The notes under the pieces: generated by a model
Database searches by the model: none
What the model saw: only the letters and a program-made list of their open reading frames with translations
What the model was told of the DNA's origin: nothing
Shown: positions 16,223 to 25,055 of the stretch, piece by piece
How the letters are laid out: each line of letters begins with the position of its first letter
Position numbering within the stretch: the first letter of the stretch is position 1
Source of the DNA: Amantichitinum ursilacus
GTDB taxonomy: Bacteria; Pseudomonadota; Gammaproteobacteria; Burkholderiales; Chitinibacteraceae
Direction: 5' to 3'
Assembly (NCBI RefSeq): GCF_001294205.1
Contig: NZ_LAQT01000001.1
Coordinates: 496,001 to 560,000 of the forward strand
DNA length: 64,000 nt
Translations under genes and position numbers: made by a program

Positions 16223-19200
16223 GGTTGGGCCTCCGGTTGAGCGGATTCGTCGCGTTTAACGCGGAACCACAAAGCGTACAAAGCAGGCAGATAGAACAGC
16301 GTCAGCACGGTGGCCACCGTAATGCCCCCCATCAACGCCGTGGCCATCGGGCCAAAAAAGTTGCTGCGCAACAGCGGGATCAGCGCCAGTACCGCAGCGG
16401 CTGCCGTTAAGGTAATCGGGCGGAAACGGCGCACGGTTGCGCCAATAATCGCCTCAAAACGACTATGCCCGGCGCGGATATCCTGCTCGATCTGGTCCAC
16501 CAGAATGACCGAGTTGCGCATGATGATGCCGAACATGGCAATCGTGCCCAGCATCGCCACAAAGCCAAACGGCATATGGAACAGCAGCAAGGCAAACACC
16601 ACGCCGATCAGCCCCAGCGGCGCGGTCAGCACCACCATCAGCACGCGGCTAAAGCTCTGCAACTGCACCATCAGCAACACCAGCACCACAATCAGCAAGA
16701 CCGGCATCTGCACGTTGATGGACGCTTGCGCCTTGGCGTTTTCTTCCACGGCGCCGCCGATTTCCACGCGATAACCAATCGGCAATTCGGCGCGCAAGCT
16801 GGCCAGTTGCTTGTCCAGCGTGTTGGTGACATTGATGCCCTGCGCGCCATGCTGCACATCGGCTTGCACGGTAATGGTCGGCTGACGGTCACGTTCCCAC
16901 ACCACGCCGTATTCCAGCCCGTAGGTAAAGTGGCCCAATGCAGCCAGCGGGATAGCGTTGCCATTGCCGCCCGGCAAAGCCAGCCGTTCGATCTGGCCCG
17001 GGTCGATGCGGTCGTGTTCCGGCGCGCGCAGATCAACGCCGATCAGCTTGTCGCGTTCGCGGAATTGCGTAACGGTGTAACCCGTCAGCGACATCTGCAG
17101 ATAATCGGCCACGTCTTTCGACGACACATTCAGCGCGCGCGCTTTCACCTGATCAATCTCGAAATGCACCGAGCGCTCGGCCGGTTCGTCCCAGTCAAAT
17201 TGCACGTGGGTGGTGTCGGGATTGGCGCGCATCACGTTGGCGACTTTCTCGGACCATTCGCGCACCACGGCAATTTCGGGGCCGGTTACGCGGAACTGCA
17301 CCGGAAAGCCAATGGGCGGGCCGTTTTCCAGTCGGCTGATCCGCGTGCGCAGGGTCGGAAATTGCTCGCGCAATACGGCGTCCAGCGACTTGGCCAGCGC
17401 CTCGCGGTCTTCGATGGTTTTGGCCGTAATCACCACCTGCGCCAGATTGGGCGATGGCAATTGCTGGTCCAGCGGCAGATAGAAACGTGGCGCGCCAGAA
17501 CCGACAAAGTCGATGAAATGATCAATGCCGTTCTGTTTGGCCAGGATGGCTTCAAAGCGCTGCGTTTCACGCAAGGTGGCGGCAAAGGAGGCGCCTTCTT
17601 GCAAGCGTAGATCCACCAGCAGTTCAGTACGGTCCGAGCTGGGGAAAAACTGCTGCGGCACCAGCGTAAACGCACCCATGCTGAGCAGAAACACGGTCAG
17701 CGTGACCAATAGCACGGTCTTGCGCCGGGTAACGCACCAGCCTATCCAGCCACGCAGACGTTTGTAGAAGCCGGTGTCATAGATATCGTGATGCTGCGCG
17801 TTAGGGCCGTCGTCATGCTGGCCGGTCGCGCGCCGGGTGGGGTGTTCGGACAGAATGCGATAGCCCAGCAACGGAATGACGATGACCGCCGCCAGCCACG
17901 ACAACAGCAGGGCAATGGCCGACACCTCAAAGATCGAGCGCGTGTATTCACCCGTGGCCGATTCGGCCAGCGCAATCGGCAAAAAGCCCGCGACCGTGAC
18001 CAGCGTGCCGGTCAGCATCGGAAACGCCGTGCTGGTATAGGCAAAGGCGGCAGCGCGCATCCGGTCGTAACCTTGCTCCAGCTTAACCGCCATCATTTCG
18101 ACCGCGATGATGGCATCGTCTACCAGCAAACCCAACGCCAGAATCAGCGTACCCAGCGACACTTTGTGCAAGCCGATGCCAAAAAAATGCATCAGCAAGG
18201 CCGTGCCCGCCAACACCAGCGGAATCGACAGCACCACCACCATGCCGGTGCGAAAACCCAGGGTGATCAGGCTGACCACCAGCACGATGCCAATGGCTTC
18301 GGCCACCGCTTCGACAAACTCATCCACCGACAGGGACACCGCGTGCGGCATGCTGGCCACCGGCACCAGCTTCAGGCCAGCGGGCAACAGTTGCTGCAGA
18401 TGGGCGGTTTCGCTATCGAGCGCTTTGCCCAGCGCAATTACGTCGCCCGACGGCGCCATCGTCACACCGATGCCCAGCACAATCTGATTGTTATGCCGCA
18501 TGTATTCAGTGGGCGGATCGGTATAGCCGCGTTTGACCTGCGCGATATCGCCAAGCCGGATGACGCGACCATTGACGCGGATCAGCGTATCGGCCAACTG
18601 GTCCACCGATTTGAACTGGCCGCCCGGGCGCACATAAACGCGGTCATCGGCCGTGGTAAACACACCTGCCGCAGCCACGCTGTTCTGCGCGTTGACCGCA
18701 TTACCGATCTGTTGCGGCGTCAGTCCCAGTTTGGCCAGTTGCGCGTTGCTGATCTCGATATAGATGCGCTGCTCCTGATCAGCAATAAAGTCGACCTTGG
18801 CGACACCCGCCACGCGCAGTAGCTCCGTGCGCAAGCGCTCGGCATAGTTGTGCATTTGCGCAAACGAAAAGCCGTCGCCTTCCAGCGCATACATATTGGT
18901 GTAAACGTCGCCAAACTCGTCGTTAAAAAACGGCCCCTGCACGCCGGGCGGCAAGGTGTAGCCGATATCTCCCACTTTTTTGCGCACCTGATACCAGGTA
19001 TCCGGCACGTCTTTAGGTGGCGCGGCATCCTTGATGGTAAAGAACAGTTGCGATTCGCCGGGGCGCGAATAACTGCGCAAGTAATCGACGTTGGGCGTTT
19101 CCTGCAATTTGCGCGCGATGCGGTCGGTGACTTGTTCCTGCACCTGGCGCGCCGTGGCGCCGGGCCACAGTGTGCGGATGACCATTACTTTGAAAGTAAA

Positions 19201-19416
19201 CGGGGGGTCTTCCGACTGCGCCAGTTTGCCGTACGACAAGATGCCGAAAGTGGTCATCAAAATCAGCAAAAAGATCACCAATGCCTGATGCCGCAAGGCC
19301 CAGGCGGACAGATTGAAGCGGTGCTCTTTTTCCGAAGGCGTCAGTGCGGGCTCGCCGGGCGGCGCCTGGTCGGGGCCGTGCGGGTCGGAATAATCAGAAT
19401 CGGGCAGCCGGCTCAT
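16219..19416 (-). CDS. RND multidrug efflux permease (HAE family)
   Basis: A 1065-residue inner-membrane antiporter with the RND layout: TM1 at about 40-60, a large periplasmic loop, TM2-6, a second TM7-loop-TM8-12 repeat. The proton-relay pair lies in LALGLLVDDAIIAVEMM of TM4, and the C-terminal half has VAMLGTIAMFGIIMRNSVIL. The first residues (about 1-35) are hydrophilic and Pro/Asp-rich. The early motif LAQSEDPPFTFKVMVI is typical of the TriC/VexK-like branch more than of AcrB. It pumps hydrophobic or amphiphilic compounds from the periplasm and membrane. The gene overlaps its neighbours by 4 bases on both sides. Confidence 0.93.
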   Translation of the reverse strand: MSRLPDSDYSDPHGPDQAPPGEPALTPSEKEHRFNLSAWALRHQALVIFLLILMTTFGILSYGKLAQSEDPPFTFKVMVIRTLWPGATARQVQEQVTDRIARKLQETPNVDYLRSYSRPGESQLFFTIKDAAPPKDVPDTWYQVRKKVGDIGYTLPPGVQGPFFNDEFGDVYTNMYALEGDGFSFAQMHNYAERLRTELLRVAGVAKVDFIADQEQRIYIEISNAQLAKLGLTPQQIGNAVNAQNSVAAAGVFTTADDRVYVRPGGQFKSVDQLADTLIRVNGRVIRLGDIAQVKRGYTDPPTEYMRHNNQIVLGIGVTMAPSGDVIALGKALDSETAHLQQLLPAGLKLVPVASMPHAVSLSVDEFVEAVAEAIGIVLVVSLITLGFRTGMVVVLSIPLVLAGTALLMHFFGIGLHKVSLGTLILALGLLVDDAIIAVEMMAVKLEQGYDRMRAAAFAYTSTAFPMLTGTLVTVAGFLPIALAESATGEYTRSIFEVSAIALLLSWLAAVIVIPLLGYRILSEHPTRRATGQHDDGPNAQHHDIYDTGFYKRLRGWIGWCVTRRKTVLLVTLTVFLLSMGAFTLVPQQFFPSSDRTELLVDLRLQEGASFAATLRETQRFEAILAKQNGIDHFIDFVGSGAPRFYLPLDQQLPSPNLAQVVITAKTIEDREALAKSLDAVLREQFPTLRTRISRLENGPPIGFPVQFRVTGPEIAVVREWSEKVANVMRANPDTTHVQFDWDEPAERSVHFEIDQVKARALNVSSKDVADYLQMSLTGYTVTQFRERDKLIGVDLRAPEHDRIDPGQIERLALPGGNGNAIPLAALGHFTYGLEYGVVWERDRQPTITVQADVQHGAQGINVTNTLDKQLASLRAELPIGYRVEIGGAVEENAKAQASINVQMPVLLIVVLVLLMVQLQSFSRVLMVVLTAPLGLIGVVFALLLFHMPFGFVAMLGTIAMFGIIMRNSVILVDQIEQDIRAGHSRFEAIIGATVRRFRPITLTAAAAVLALIPLLRSNFFGPMATALMGGITVATVLTLFYLPALYALWFRVKRDESAQPEAQP

Positions 19417-20588
19417 TGCGCGGCCCCTTCTGCGGCTTGCTCGGCGGCAAACAGCGGCTTGACTGGCTTGACGGCCTGGCCAGCGAACACGGTATGCACG
19501 CCAGCCTGCACCACTTGTTCGCCATTCTTGATGCCGCCGCTGACGGTGGCCGAACGCTCGTCATAGCGCAGTACATTCACCTTGCGTAGCTCCAGTTTGT
19601 TGCTGCCATTCACTACCCACACGGCGGGATCTTTGCCTTGGTGGAAGATGGCGGTGGCAGGCAACTGGAACGTGCCGCCATCGGCATTGGCGCTGGCTGG
19701 GCTATTGGCCGGTTGCAACACCGCATCGCCAGTCATACCAAATTTAACCGCGTCGCCCGGCTGCACCAGCGTCAGTTTGACGCGCCACGTGCGGCTTTGC
19801 GCATCGGCCGCCGGCGCCACTTCGCGCACCTTGGCGGCGAAATGCTGGCCCGGCAATGCGGGGAAGGTAATCGTGGCGTTCTGGCCCACCTTGATGCGTG
19901 CCAGATCTCGCTCGGAGGCATCCAGATACAGATCGGTATCGCCGCTCCACGCCAGGTTGTAGATGGTCTGCCCGGCCGATACCACCGCGCCGGTATCGGC
20001 GTTTTCGCTGGTGATGACGCCATCGTGGTCGGCCACCAGCGTGTTGTACTGCAGATTGTTTTGCGCCAGCAGCAATTGCGCCGCAGCTTGATCACTCCCC
20101 GCCACGGCGGCGGTGTAATTGTCCTGGCTTTGTTCCAGCTGATTGGCGGCAATCAGGTTCTTTTGCGCCTGGCCCTGGTCACGCTGCAATTGTTGCTGCG
20201 TAAACACAACTTTATGTGCGGCGGCATCCAGCTGGGCTTGTGCGCTGGCGACTTGTTTTTGCGCATCGACCGCATCCAGTCGCGCCATCAACTGCCCTTT
20301 GCGGACGCGATCGCCCAGTCGTACTTTGCGTTCGATGATCTTGCCGGCGACGCGAAAAGACATCGCATTGGTGTAACGCGACGCCACTTCCACCGGATAG
20401 CGCAAAGCGTCGCCGGCTTGCGCGGTACTGGATTGCGCGGGCATCGCCACCACCAATGTCGGCGGCGCGGGCGGTTCTTCGTGGCGCTGGCATGCGGCCA
20501 GTGCGCCCGCCAGCATAAACGCCAACGCGGGTAAAACAAACGAGCGGCGTTGGCGCAGGGCAACGCGGCGGATGAGGCTGGGCTTCAC
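19413..20588 (-). CDS. RND periplasmic adaptor (membrane fusion lipoprotein)
   Basis: A 391-residue adaptor. The open frame runs up to 21314 over the TetR gene, but the start is set at GTG 20588, which has CAGGAG seven bases upstream and gives a lipoprotein signal (FVLPALAFMLAGALAACQ, Cys33). Domains follow the family order: lipoyl half-motif with VGDRVRKGQLMARLD-like sequence, alpha-hairpin with many Gln/Ala heptads (VASAQAQLDAAAHKVVF), second lipoyl half (VADHDGVITSENADTGAVVS), then beta-barrel and membrane-proximal domains. It links the RND pump to the outer-membrane duct. It is the first gene of the operon and is divergent from tetR. Confidence 0.88.
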   Translation of the reverse strand: MKPSLIRRVALRQRRSFVLPALAFMLAGALAACQRHEEPPAPPTLVVAMPAQSSTAQAGDALRYPVEVASRYTNAMSFRVAGKIIERKVRLGDRVRKGQLMARLDAVDAQKQVASAQAQLDAAAHKVVFTQQQLQRDQGQAQKNLIAANQLEQSQDNYTAAVAGSDQAAAQLLLAQNNLQYNTLVADHDGVITSENADTGAVVSAGQTIYNLAWSGDTDLYLDASERDLARIKVGQNATITFPALPGQHFAAKVREVAPAADAQSRTWRVKLTLVQPGDAVKFGMTGDAVLQPANSPASANADGGTFQLPATAIFHQGKDPAVWVVNGSNKLELRKVNVLRYDERSATVSGGIKNGEQVVQAGVHTVFAGQAVKPVKPLFAAEQAAEGAAQ

Positions 20589-20669
20589 TTCGAAACTCCT
20601 GATGGCTGATCGGATGGGTAGATCCGTGATCGGTCCGCGGCTGACGTAAGCGTTGCGCGGATCTTGTCT

Positions 20670-20711
20670 GATGCGACGTCGCATCCTAATACACACCTGT
20701 ATCTGAATACA
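20670..20711. promoter_or_regulatory. Probable TetR operators between efflux operon and tetR
   Basis: Two palindromes lie in the divergent control region. GATGCGACGTCGCATC (20670-20685) is a perfect 16-base palindrome. TGTAT-CTGA-ATACA (20698-20711) is a second inverted repeat. A TAATAT box at 20741-20746 would place the tetR transcription start within a base or two of its ATG (20754), and no Shine-Dalgarno is seen, so tetR may be leaderless. Either palindrome could be the binding site of the adjacent repressor; which one is used is not determined. Confidence 0.6.
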
Positions 20712-20753
20712 ACCCGGTTTTTCTGAGCAATAGCCCGTGCTAATATTGCGTTC

Positions 20754-21383
20754 ATGACCCGCAAACGCCTCACCCGTGAAGAAAGCCGTGACCAGACCCG
20801 CCAGCGCCTGCTGGATGCCGCCTTGGCGCTGATCGCGCAAAAAGGCCTGGCCGCGACCAGCGTCGAAGATATCGCTGAAGCCGCGGGCTATAGTCGCGGC
20901 GCGGTGTATTCCAATTTTGGCGGCAAGGGTGATCTGTTTATCGAGCTGCTGCGGCGCGACCATCAGCAGGCCACCGCCGAATTTGATGCCGTGTTTGATG
21001 ACGCCCTGCCCATCGCGGAAATCCGTGAACGCATGCGCGAGTTGTACGTCAGCCTGTATGCCGACACCGCCTGTTTTATGAACTGGACCGAAGCGCGCAT
21101 GCTGGCCGCGCGTGATGCCGATTTCCGCGACAAATTTGCGGCGCTGATCAGCGAGAAATGCGGCCAGGTGGCCGGTTACGTGGGGTACTTCTATCAGCGC
21201 CTGGGTGTTGAGCCGCCCGCTTCCCCCGAGGTGATCGCCATGGGTTTTATGAGCCTGATGGAAGGCGTGAAATTGTTCATGTTGTCCAGCCCGCTGGAAA
21301 TGCGCGCGCAACACGCTGAAGCGGCACTGGCCGTGTTTATGGATTCGATCACCGAGCTGGCTACGCTTAAATCCACGCCTTGA
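20754..21383 (+). CDS. TetR/AcrR-family repressor of the RND efflux operon
   Basis: A 209-residue regulator with the TetR DNA-binding domain at the N-terminus: RQRLLDAALALIAQKGLAAT, SVEDIAEAAGYSRGAVYSNF and FGGKGDLFIELL. The C-terminal half is helical (ligand-binding/dimerisation; LMEGVKLFMLSSPLEMR). It is divergent from the three-gene RND operon with palindromes between them, the standard AcrR-like arrangement. It is expected to repress the pump and its own gene until a pump substrate binds. Confidence 0.92.
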   Translation: MTRKRLTREESRDQTRQRLLDAALALIAQKGLAATSVEDIAEAAGYSRGAVYSNFGGKGDLFIELLRRDHQQATAEFDAVFDDALPIAEIRERMRELYVSLYADTACFMNWTEARMLAARDADFRDKFAALISEKCGQVAGYVGYFYQRLGVEPPASPEVIAMGFMSLMEGVKLFMLSSPLEMRAQHAEAALAVFMDSITELATLKSTP

Positions 21384-21552
21384 TCACGCGCGGTGGCGTT
21401 ATTTGCCGCGCCCAACGCTGCGCGGTAAGGGTCCTGCCCCAGCCTGTTGCGCCAGGAGCCCTCCTGGCTTATCCGCTGCTTGCGCGCGGCCCACAATAGC
21501 GGCCATTCGTTGCAACCTGCCGCCATTTCCTTCGATGTTCACGAGCCCGTTC

Positions 21553-21678
21553 ATGCCAGCAAAAAAACGACTGCTATGGTTCGCGCTAGCCCTATGGCTG
21601 ATCGCGTCGTGCGTCACCTTGATCAAGCTGGACGCGGATTCGATGTTTCCTGGCGGCTTCTGCGGAACCAGAAAATGA
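21553..21678 (+). CDS. Possible small single-TM protein overlapping the chemoreceptor start
   Basis: A 41-residue frame (47 if started at ATG 21535) reads [20 protein letters not shown] and then [15 protein letters not shown]. It has a positively charged start, one hydrophobic helix and a short hydrophilic tail. Its stop TGA overlaps the chemoreceptor ATG as ATGA (21675-21678), which suggests translational coupling. No clear Shine-Dalgarno precedes either start, so it could be a chance frame. Function unknown. Confidence 0.35.
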   Translation: MPAKKRLLWFALALWLIASCVTLIKLDADSMFPGGFCGTRK

Positions 21679-23225
21679 CCCAAAACAGCGGTATTTCCCT
21701 GTCCACCAGCGGCATGACACTCTCCCGGCGCGGCCCGGATCTGATCACAATGTTGCGCGGCACGGCCGATCGCATGTTCGTGCCGATCAATACGCTGTAC
21801 TGGCTGGTGTCGGTGGTCGAGTCTTTTGTGACCGGACATATGCTTGCGGTATGGCTGATTGGATTGCCTGCCGTCATCGTGCCCGCCTTGCTGGCGTGGC
21901 GCGACGCGGGCGCTTTAAGTACGCGGCTGGTGGTGGCGTGCGCCTTGATGATTCAGGCCATCGTGTCGATTCTGACGTCGGGCGGCGCCATCGAGGCGCA
22001 TTTTGGTGTGTTTGTCGTGCTGGGTTTGCTGCTGATTTATTTTGACTGGAAACCGATCGCTGCCGCTGCGGTACTGATTGCCGTACACCACTTGGGGCTG
22101 AATTTTGCCGCCGGGATGGGTGCGGGGTATTTGTTTAAAGAAGGCCCGTCGCTGAGCCGCGTGATGATCCATGCCGCTTATGTGGTGGTGGAATCGGGCA
22201 TGTTGGGCTGGCTGGCTTTCAAGATGGAAGGCGCCTTGCGCGCCAGTGGTTCGATGGGGCGCTTTGCGTCGCTGGCGGCCGAGGGCGATCTGACCATGGA
22301 ATTTCCGGCGGATTTGCTGGAGCTAAGCCCGATGTTGCGCGCCGCCAGAACCATGCAGACGCGGATGACCGATGCGCTGCACAGTGTGCAGACCAGTGCC
22401 AGCACGCTGGCCGACGTGGCGGGCAGCCTGAGCAAGGAAAGCGCTAATCTGCAGGCGGGCATTGAATCGCAAGTGAATGAAACCCGCTTGATGGCCGATG
22501 CGCTGCAAGACATCAGCGCCGGCGTAGGTCGCGTGACCGAGGGCGCGAATGCGGCCAGCGCGGCCATTGCCGAGTCGGTGCGCATGGCCGCCGAAGGCGA
22601 CGCCGCCAGCGTGGGTGTGAACGCTGATCTGGACGCCATTAGCGGCACCATTCAGGGCTTGTCGAGCAATATTGAGGTGCTGAATACCCGCACCACCGAG
22701 GCCATGGCCATCGTTGATCTGATCAAAGCTATTACCGACCAGACCAATTTGCTGGCGCTGAATGCGGCGATCGAAGCGGCGCGTGCAGGTGAGCACGGTC
22801 GCGGCTTTGCTGTGGTGGCCGATGAAGTGCGCAAGCTGGCCAATAAAACCAGCGAAGCCACCATCTCGATCCGCGACACCATGAGCACGATTGCCGGCAG
22901 CATGGATGGCACGCATCAGGCGGTGGGCCAGGCGCTGGAGAAAGTCTCCGCCGGGCTAGAGAAATCGGCGCGGGCACGGACGACGATTTCGGAGATGGCG
23001 CGCATGACCGCGGCCACCGGTGCGGGCGTGCAGGAGATGACCGAATCGCTGGAGCGCCAGTCGCGCAGTAGCGCGGATGTGGCAGACCGTTTGCAGCGCG
23101 TGGTGTCGCAAGCCCATGCCGCCACGGACACCTTGCGGGACGTGACGGAACAGATTGCGCGGCTGAAGTCGCAGGCCGATCGCATGCAGGACAGTAGCCA
23201 GTTCTTTACGATCAACCGCAATTGA
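21675..23225 (+). CDS. Methyl-accepting chemotaxis protein with multi-TM sensor region
   Basis: A 516-residue receptor. The N-terminal 190 residues form five or six hydrophobic segments with almost no periplasmic domain, including [20 protein letters not shown] and the following HLGLNFAAG, a His-His membrane motif found in a subset of MCPs. There is no obvious HAMP domain. The cytoplasmic MCP signalling hairpin is clear, with its tip at [20 protein letters not shown] and [20 protein letters not shown] (about residues 345-390). The frame is open upstream to 21447, but Met-21675 is chosen because the upstream residues do not form a membrane start. No che genes are adjacent. Confidence 0.88.
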   Translation: MTQNSGISLSTSGMTLSRRGPDLITMLRGTADRMFVPINTLYWLVSVVESFVTGHMLAVWLIGLPAVIVPALLAWRDAGALSTRLVVACALMIQAIVSILTSGGAIEAHFGVFVVLGLLLIYFDWKPIAAAAVLIAVHHLGLNFAAGMGAGYLFKEGPSLSRVMIHAAYVVVESGMLGWLAFKMEGALRASGSMGRFASLAAEGDLTMEFPADLLELSPMLRAARTMQTRMTDALHSVQTSASTLADVAGSLSKESANLQAGIESQVNETRLMADALQDISAGVGRVTEGANAASAAIAESVRMAAEGDAASVGVNADLDAISGTIQGLSSNIEVLNTRTTEAMAIVDLIKAITDQTNLLALNAAIEAARAGEHGRGFAVVADEVRKLANKTSEATISIRDTMSTIAGSMDGTHQAVGQALEKVSAGLEKSARARTTISEMARMTAATGAGVQEMTESLERQSRSSADVADRLQRVVSQAHAATDTLRDVTEQIARLKSQADRMQDSSQFFTINRN

Positions 23226-23243
23226 TGTCAGCAGAAACATGGC

Positions 23244-23273
23244 TTGACGTCAGGCCGGCACAGTCTGTACGGT
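23244..23273 (+). promoter_or_regulatory. Candidate promoter of the Thr leader transcript
   Basis: TTGACG at 23244-23249 and TACGGT at 23268-23273 are spaced by 18 bases. The start point would fall near 23280, directly before the leader ATG at 23281, which would make the leader peptide nearly leaderless. The -10 match is only moderate. Confidence 0.4.
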
Positions 23274-23280
23274 AAAGGCC

Positions 23281-23370
23281 ATGCGTTCCTTAGTCTTCGA
23301 TTTTGCGACTACCACGACCACCACGACCGCCATGGGCGGGCTGTGGTGCGAATCGGTGTGGCGCAAATAA
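23281..23370 (+). CDS. Leader peptide with seven consecutive Thr codons (putative threonine attenuator)
   Basis: A 29-residue frame begins MRSLVFDFA, has Thr10-Thr16 (codons at 23308-23328), then AMGGLWCESVWRK and a stop. A run of seven codons for one amino acid followed by a terminator is the hallmark of ribosome-mediated attenuation, as in thrL. The RNA shows the needed alternatives: CCGCC (23327-23331) can pair with GGCGG (23335-23339); GGGCGGG (23334-23340) can instead pair with CCCGCCC (23402-23408), which overlaps the 5' arm of the terminator. A ribosome stalled on Thr codons would block the first pairing and favour antitermination. The weak AAGG before the ATG is no strong ribosome-binding site. 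Confidence 0.6.
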   Translation: MRSLVFDFATTTTTTTAMGGLWCESVWRK

Positions 23371-23399
23371 ACGCAAGCGACGCAAACCGATTTCCACTC

Positions 23400-23427
23400 G
23401 CCCCGCCCGCTCAGGACGGGGCTTTTT
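23400..23427 (+). terminator. Intrinsic terminator in the Thr leader (attenuator)
   Basis: GCCCCG (23400-23405) pairs with CGGGGC (23417-23422), followed by TTTTT (23423-23427). It lies 29 bases after the leader stop and 39 bases before the hydrolase start. Its 5' arm overlaps the CCCGCCC segment that could pair with the leader GGGCGGG, so termination and antitermination are mutually exclusive. Confidence 0.75.
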
Positions 23428-23465
23428 AATGGGCGTCGTCCGCGGGTATACCCCGGAGTAATGCC

Positions 23466-24005
23466 ATGTCTGATGCTTTGTCGCGTAGTGCCTTGTTGAT
23501 TATCGATATGCAGGTGGGTCACTTGCACGGCCCTGAAGTCGCGTTCGAGGGTGATCGGGTGGTCGCCAATATCAATGCGCTGATCGCCCGCGCCCGCGCC
23601 GGCGATAGTCGGATCATCGCCGTGCGCCATACCGGCCCGGACGGTTCGCCCATCGCCAAGGGCAGCCCGCTCTGGCAAATTGCGCCGGAACTGGATATCG
23701 ACCCGGCGCGCGATCTGATCATTAACAAAACACGCGCCAGCGTGTTTGTCGGCACCGGTCTTGCCACGCAACTGGCTGATTTGGGCGTGGGTCGGGTGCT
23801 GGTGACGGGCATGAAGACGCAATATTGCATCGACACCGCCTGCCGTGCTGCACCCGAGCATGGCCTGCAGCCGGTGCTGATCGCGGACGCGCATACCTGC
23901 ATGGACACGCCGGAGTGGTCGGCGGTGCAGATGATCGCGTATCACAATCGCGTGCTGGCTGGGCCGGTAGTGCAGCTGGCGACGACGGCGGATGTGCAGT
24001 TTTAA
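23466..24005 (+). CDS. Isochorismatase-family cysteine hydrolase
   Basis: A 179-residue enzyme with the full triad of the family: Asp14 in LLIIDMQVGHL, Lys88 in IINKTRASVF and Cys121 in GMKTQYCIDTACR. It has GGAG seven bases before the ATG. Relatives include nicotinamidases, ureidoacrylate and biuret amidohydrolases and many of unknown substrate; nothing in the sequence decides among them. It differs from the YcaC-like enzyme at 5567. It is the only gene between the Thr leader/terminator and the convergent terminator at 24021, so it seems to be the attenuated gene. Confidence 0.88.
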   Translation: MSDALSRSALLIIDMQVGHLHGPEVAFEGDRVVANINALIARARAGDSRIIAVRHTGPDGSPIAKGSPLWQIAPELDIDPARDLIINKTRASVFVGTGLATQLADLGVGRVLVTGMKTQYCIDTACRAAPEHGLQPVLIADAHTCMDTPEWSAVQMIAYHNRVLAGPVVQLATTADVQF

Positions 24006-24020
24006 GCGGCAGAAACGACA

Positions 24021-24056
24021 AAGCCGCGGCCACATCTTGCGATGTGGGCGCGGCTT
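24021..24056. terminator. Bidirectional terminator between hydrolase and suhB
   Basis: AAGCCGCGGCCACATC and GATGTGGGCGCGGCTT form a 16-base-pair stem with one mismatch and a TTGC loop. The AA/TT ends give short U-tracts in both directions. It separates two convergent genes. Confidence 0.8.
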
Positions 24057-24098
24057 GTTGGCTTGATCCCGACGCCCGCCGCCAAGCGGGCATATGGT

Positions 24099-24881
24099 TT
24101 AGCGCAGGTGCGTGCGGATGACTTGCAGCATCTGGCCGAACACGCGCGGCGTGCCGCAGATGACGTCGCCGCTTTGCAGGAAGTTTTCTTCGCCCTTCAT
24201 GTCGGTAATCAGACCACCGGCTTCTTGCACCAGCAGCGAACCGGCGGCGATATCCACCGTTTTGAGGTCGAATTCAAAGAAACCATCAAACTGGCCCGCC
24301 GCCACATACGCCAGATCCAGTGCAGCCGCGCCCGGACGACGCACGCCAGCAGCTTTTTGCGTCATATCGCGGAAGATATTGATATAGGTTTCCAGATTGC
24401 CGAACTGGGTGTACGGAAAGCCGGTACCGATCAGCGCATCCGACAGTTCCCGCGTGCGCGAGACGCGCATACGGCGGTCGTTGCGGAACGCGCCCACGCC
24501 GCGGGTGGCGGTAAACATGTCGTTGCGGTTGGGGTCGTACACCACGGCCTGAGTAACCACGCCTTTGTGCGCCAGCGCAATCGAAACGGCGTATTGCGGA
24601 AAACCATGCAGGAAGTTGGTGGTGCCATCCAGAGGATCGATGATCCATTCGAATTCGGACTCGCCGGTCTGGCCCGATTCCTCTGCTAGAATCGCGTGCT
24701 TGGGATAAGCCTCAAGGATGGTTTCAATAATGGCTTGCTCTGCGGCACGATCCACTTCCGACACAAAGTCGTTGTGACCCTTTTTTTCGGGTGTGATCAG
24801 ATCAAGATTATTGGACGCGCGCTGAATGACTGAAGCGGCGCGGCGAGCGGCACGAACGGCCGTATTGAGCATCGGATGCAT
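24099..24881 (-). CDS. suhB: Inositol-1-monophosphatase SuhB
   Basis: A 260-residue Mg-dependent phosphatase. Family motifs are all visible: [10 protein letters not shown] (Glu metal ligands), [20 protein letters not shown] (the DPxDGTTN core at about residues 81-90), and the C-terminal [20 protein letters not shown] corresponding to WDxAAG. SuhB dephosphorylates inositol phosphates and, in E. coli, also joins the ribosomal antitermination complex. The ATG at 24881 has GGGG six bases upstream. It is divergent from trmJ, a conserved pairing in betaproteobacteria and related groups. Confidence 0.95.
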   Translation of the reverse strand: MHPMLNTAVRAARRAASVIQRASNNLDLITPEKKGHNDFVSEVDRAAEQAIIETILEAYPKHAILAEESGQTGESEFEWIIDPLDGTTNFLHGFPQYAVSIALAHKGVVTQAVVYDPNRNDMFTATRGVGAFRNDRRMRVSRTRELSDALIGTGFPYTQFGNLETYINIFRDMTQKAAGVRRPGAAALDLAYVAAGQFDGFFEFDLKTVDIAAGSLLVQEAGGLITDMKGEENFLQSGDVICGTPRVFGQMLQVIRTHLR

Positions 24882-25055
24882 GGCTTACCCCTGATTGTAA
24901 AAGGCTGACGGCAAAGGTGAGCCCCGACCCTGGTGGTCGGGCTGCGATACGATGCGGATTGTCACCAACCCGGCGGCGTGTGCGCCTGCCCGGTCAGCCT
25001 TAAAGAACGAAAAATACGAATAGCGCGCATTCTACTGATTTTCCGGCATTTTTGC

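Noticed and set aside
19413-21314. Longer version of the efflux adaptor running through the tetR gene
   Set aside because: The extension overlaps tetR on the opposite strand and lacks a signal. GTG 20588 has a good ribosome-binding site and gives a proper lipoprotein signal.
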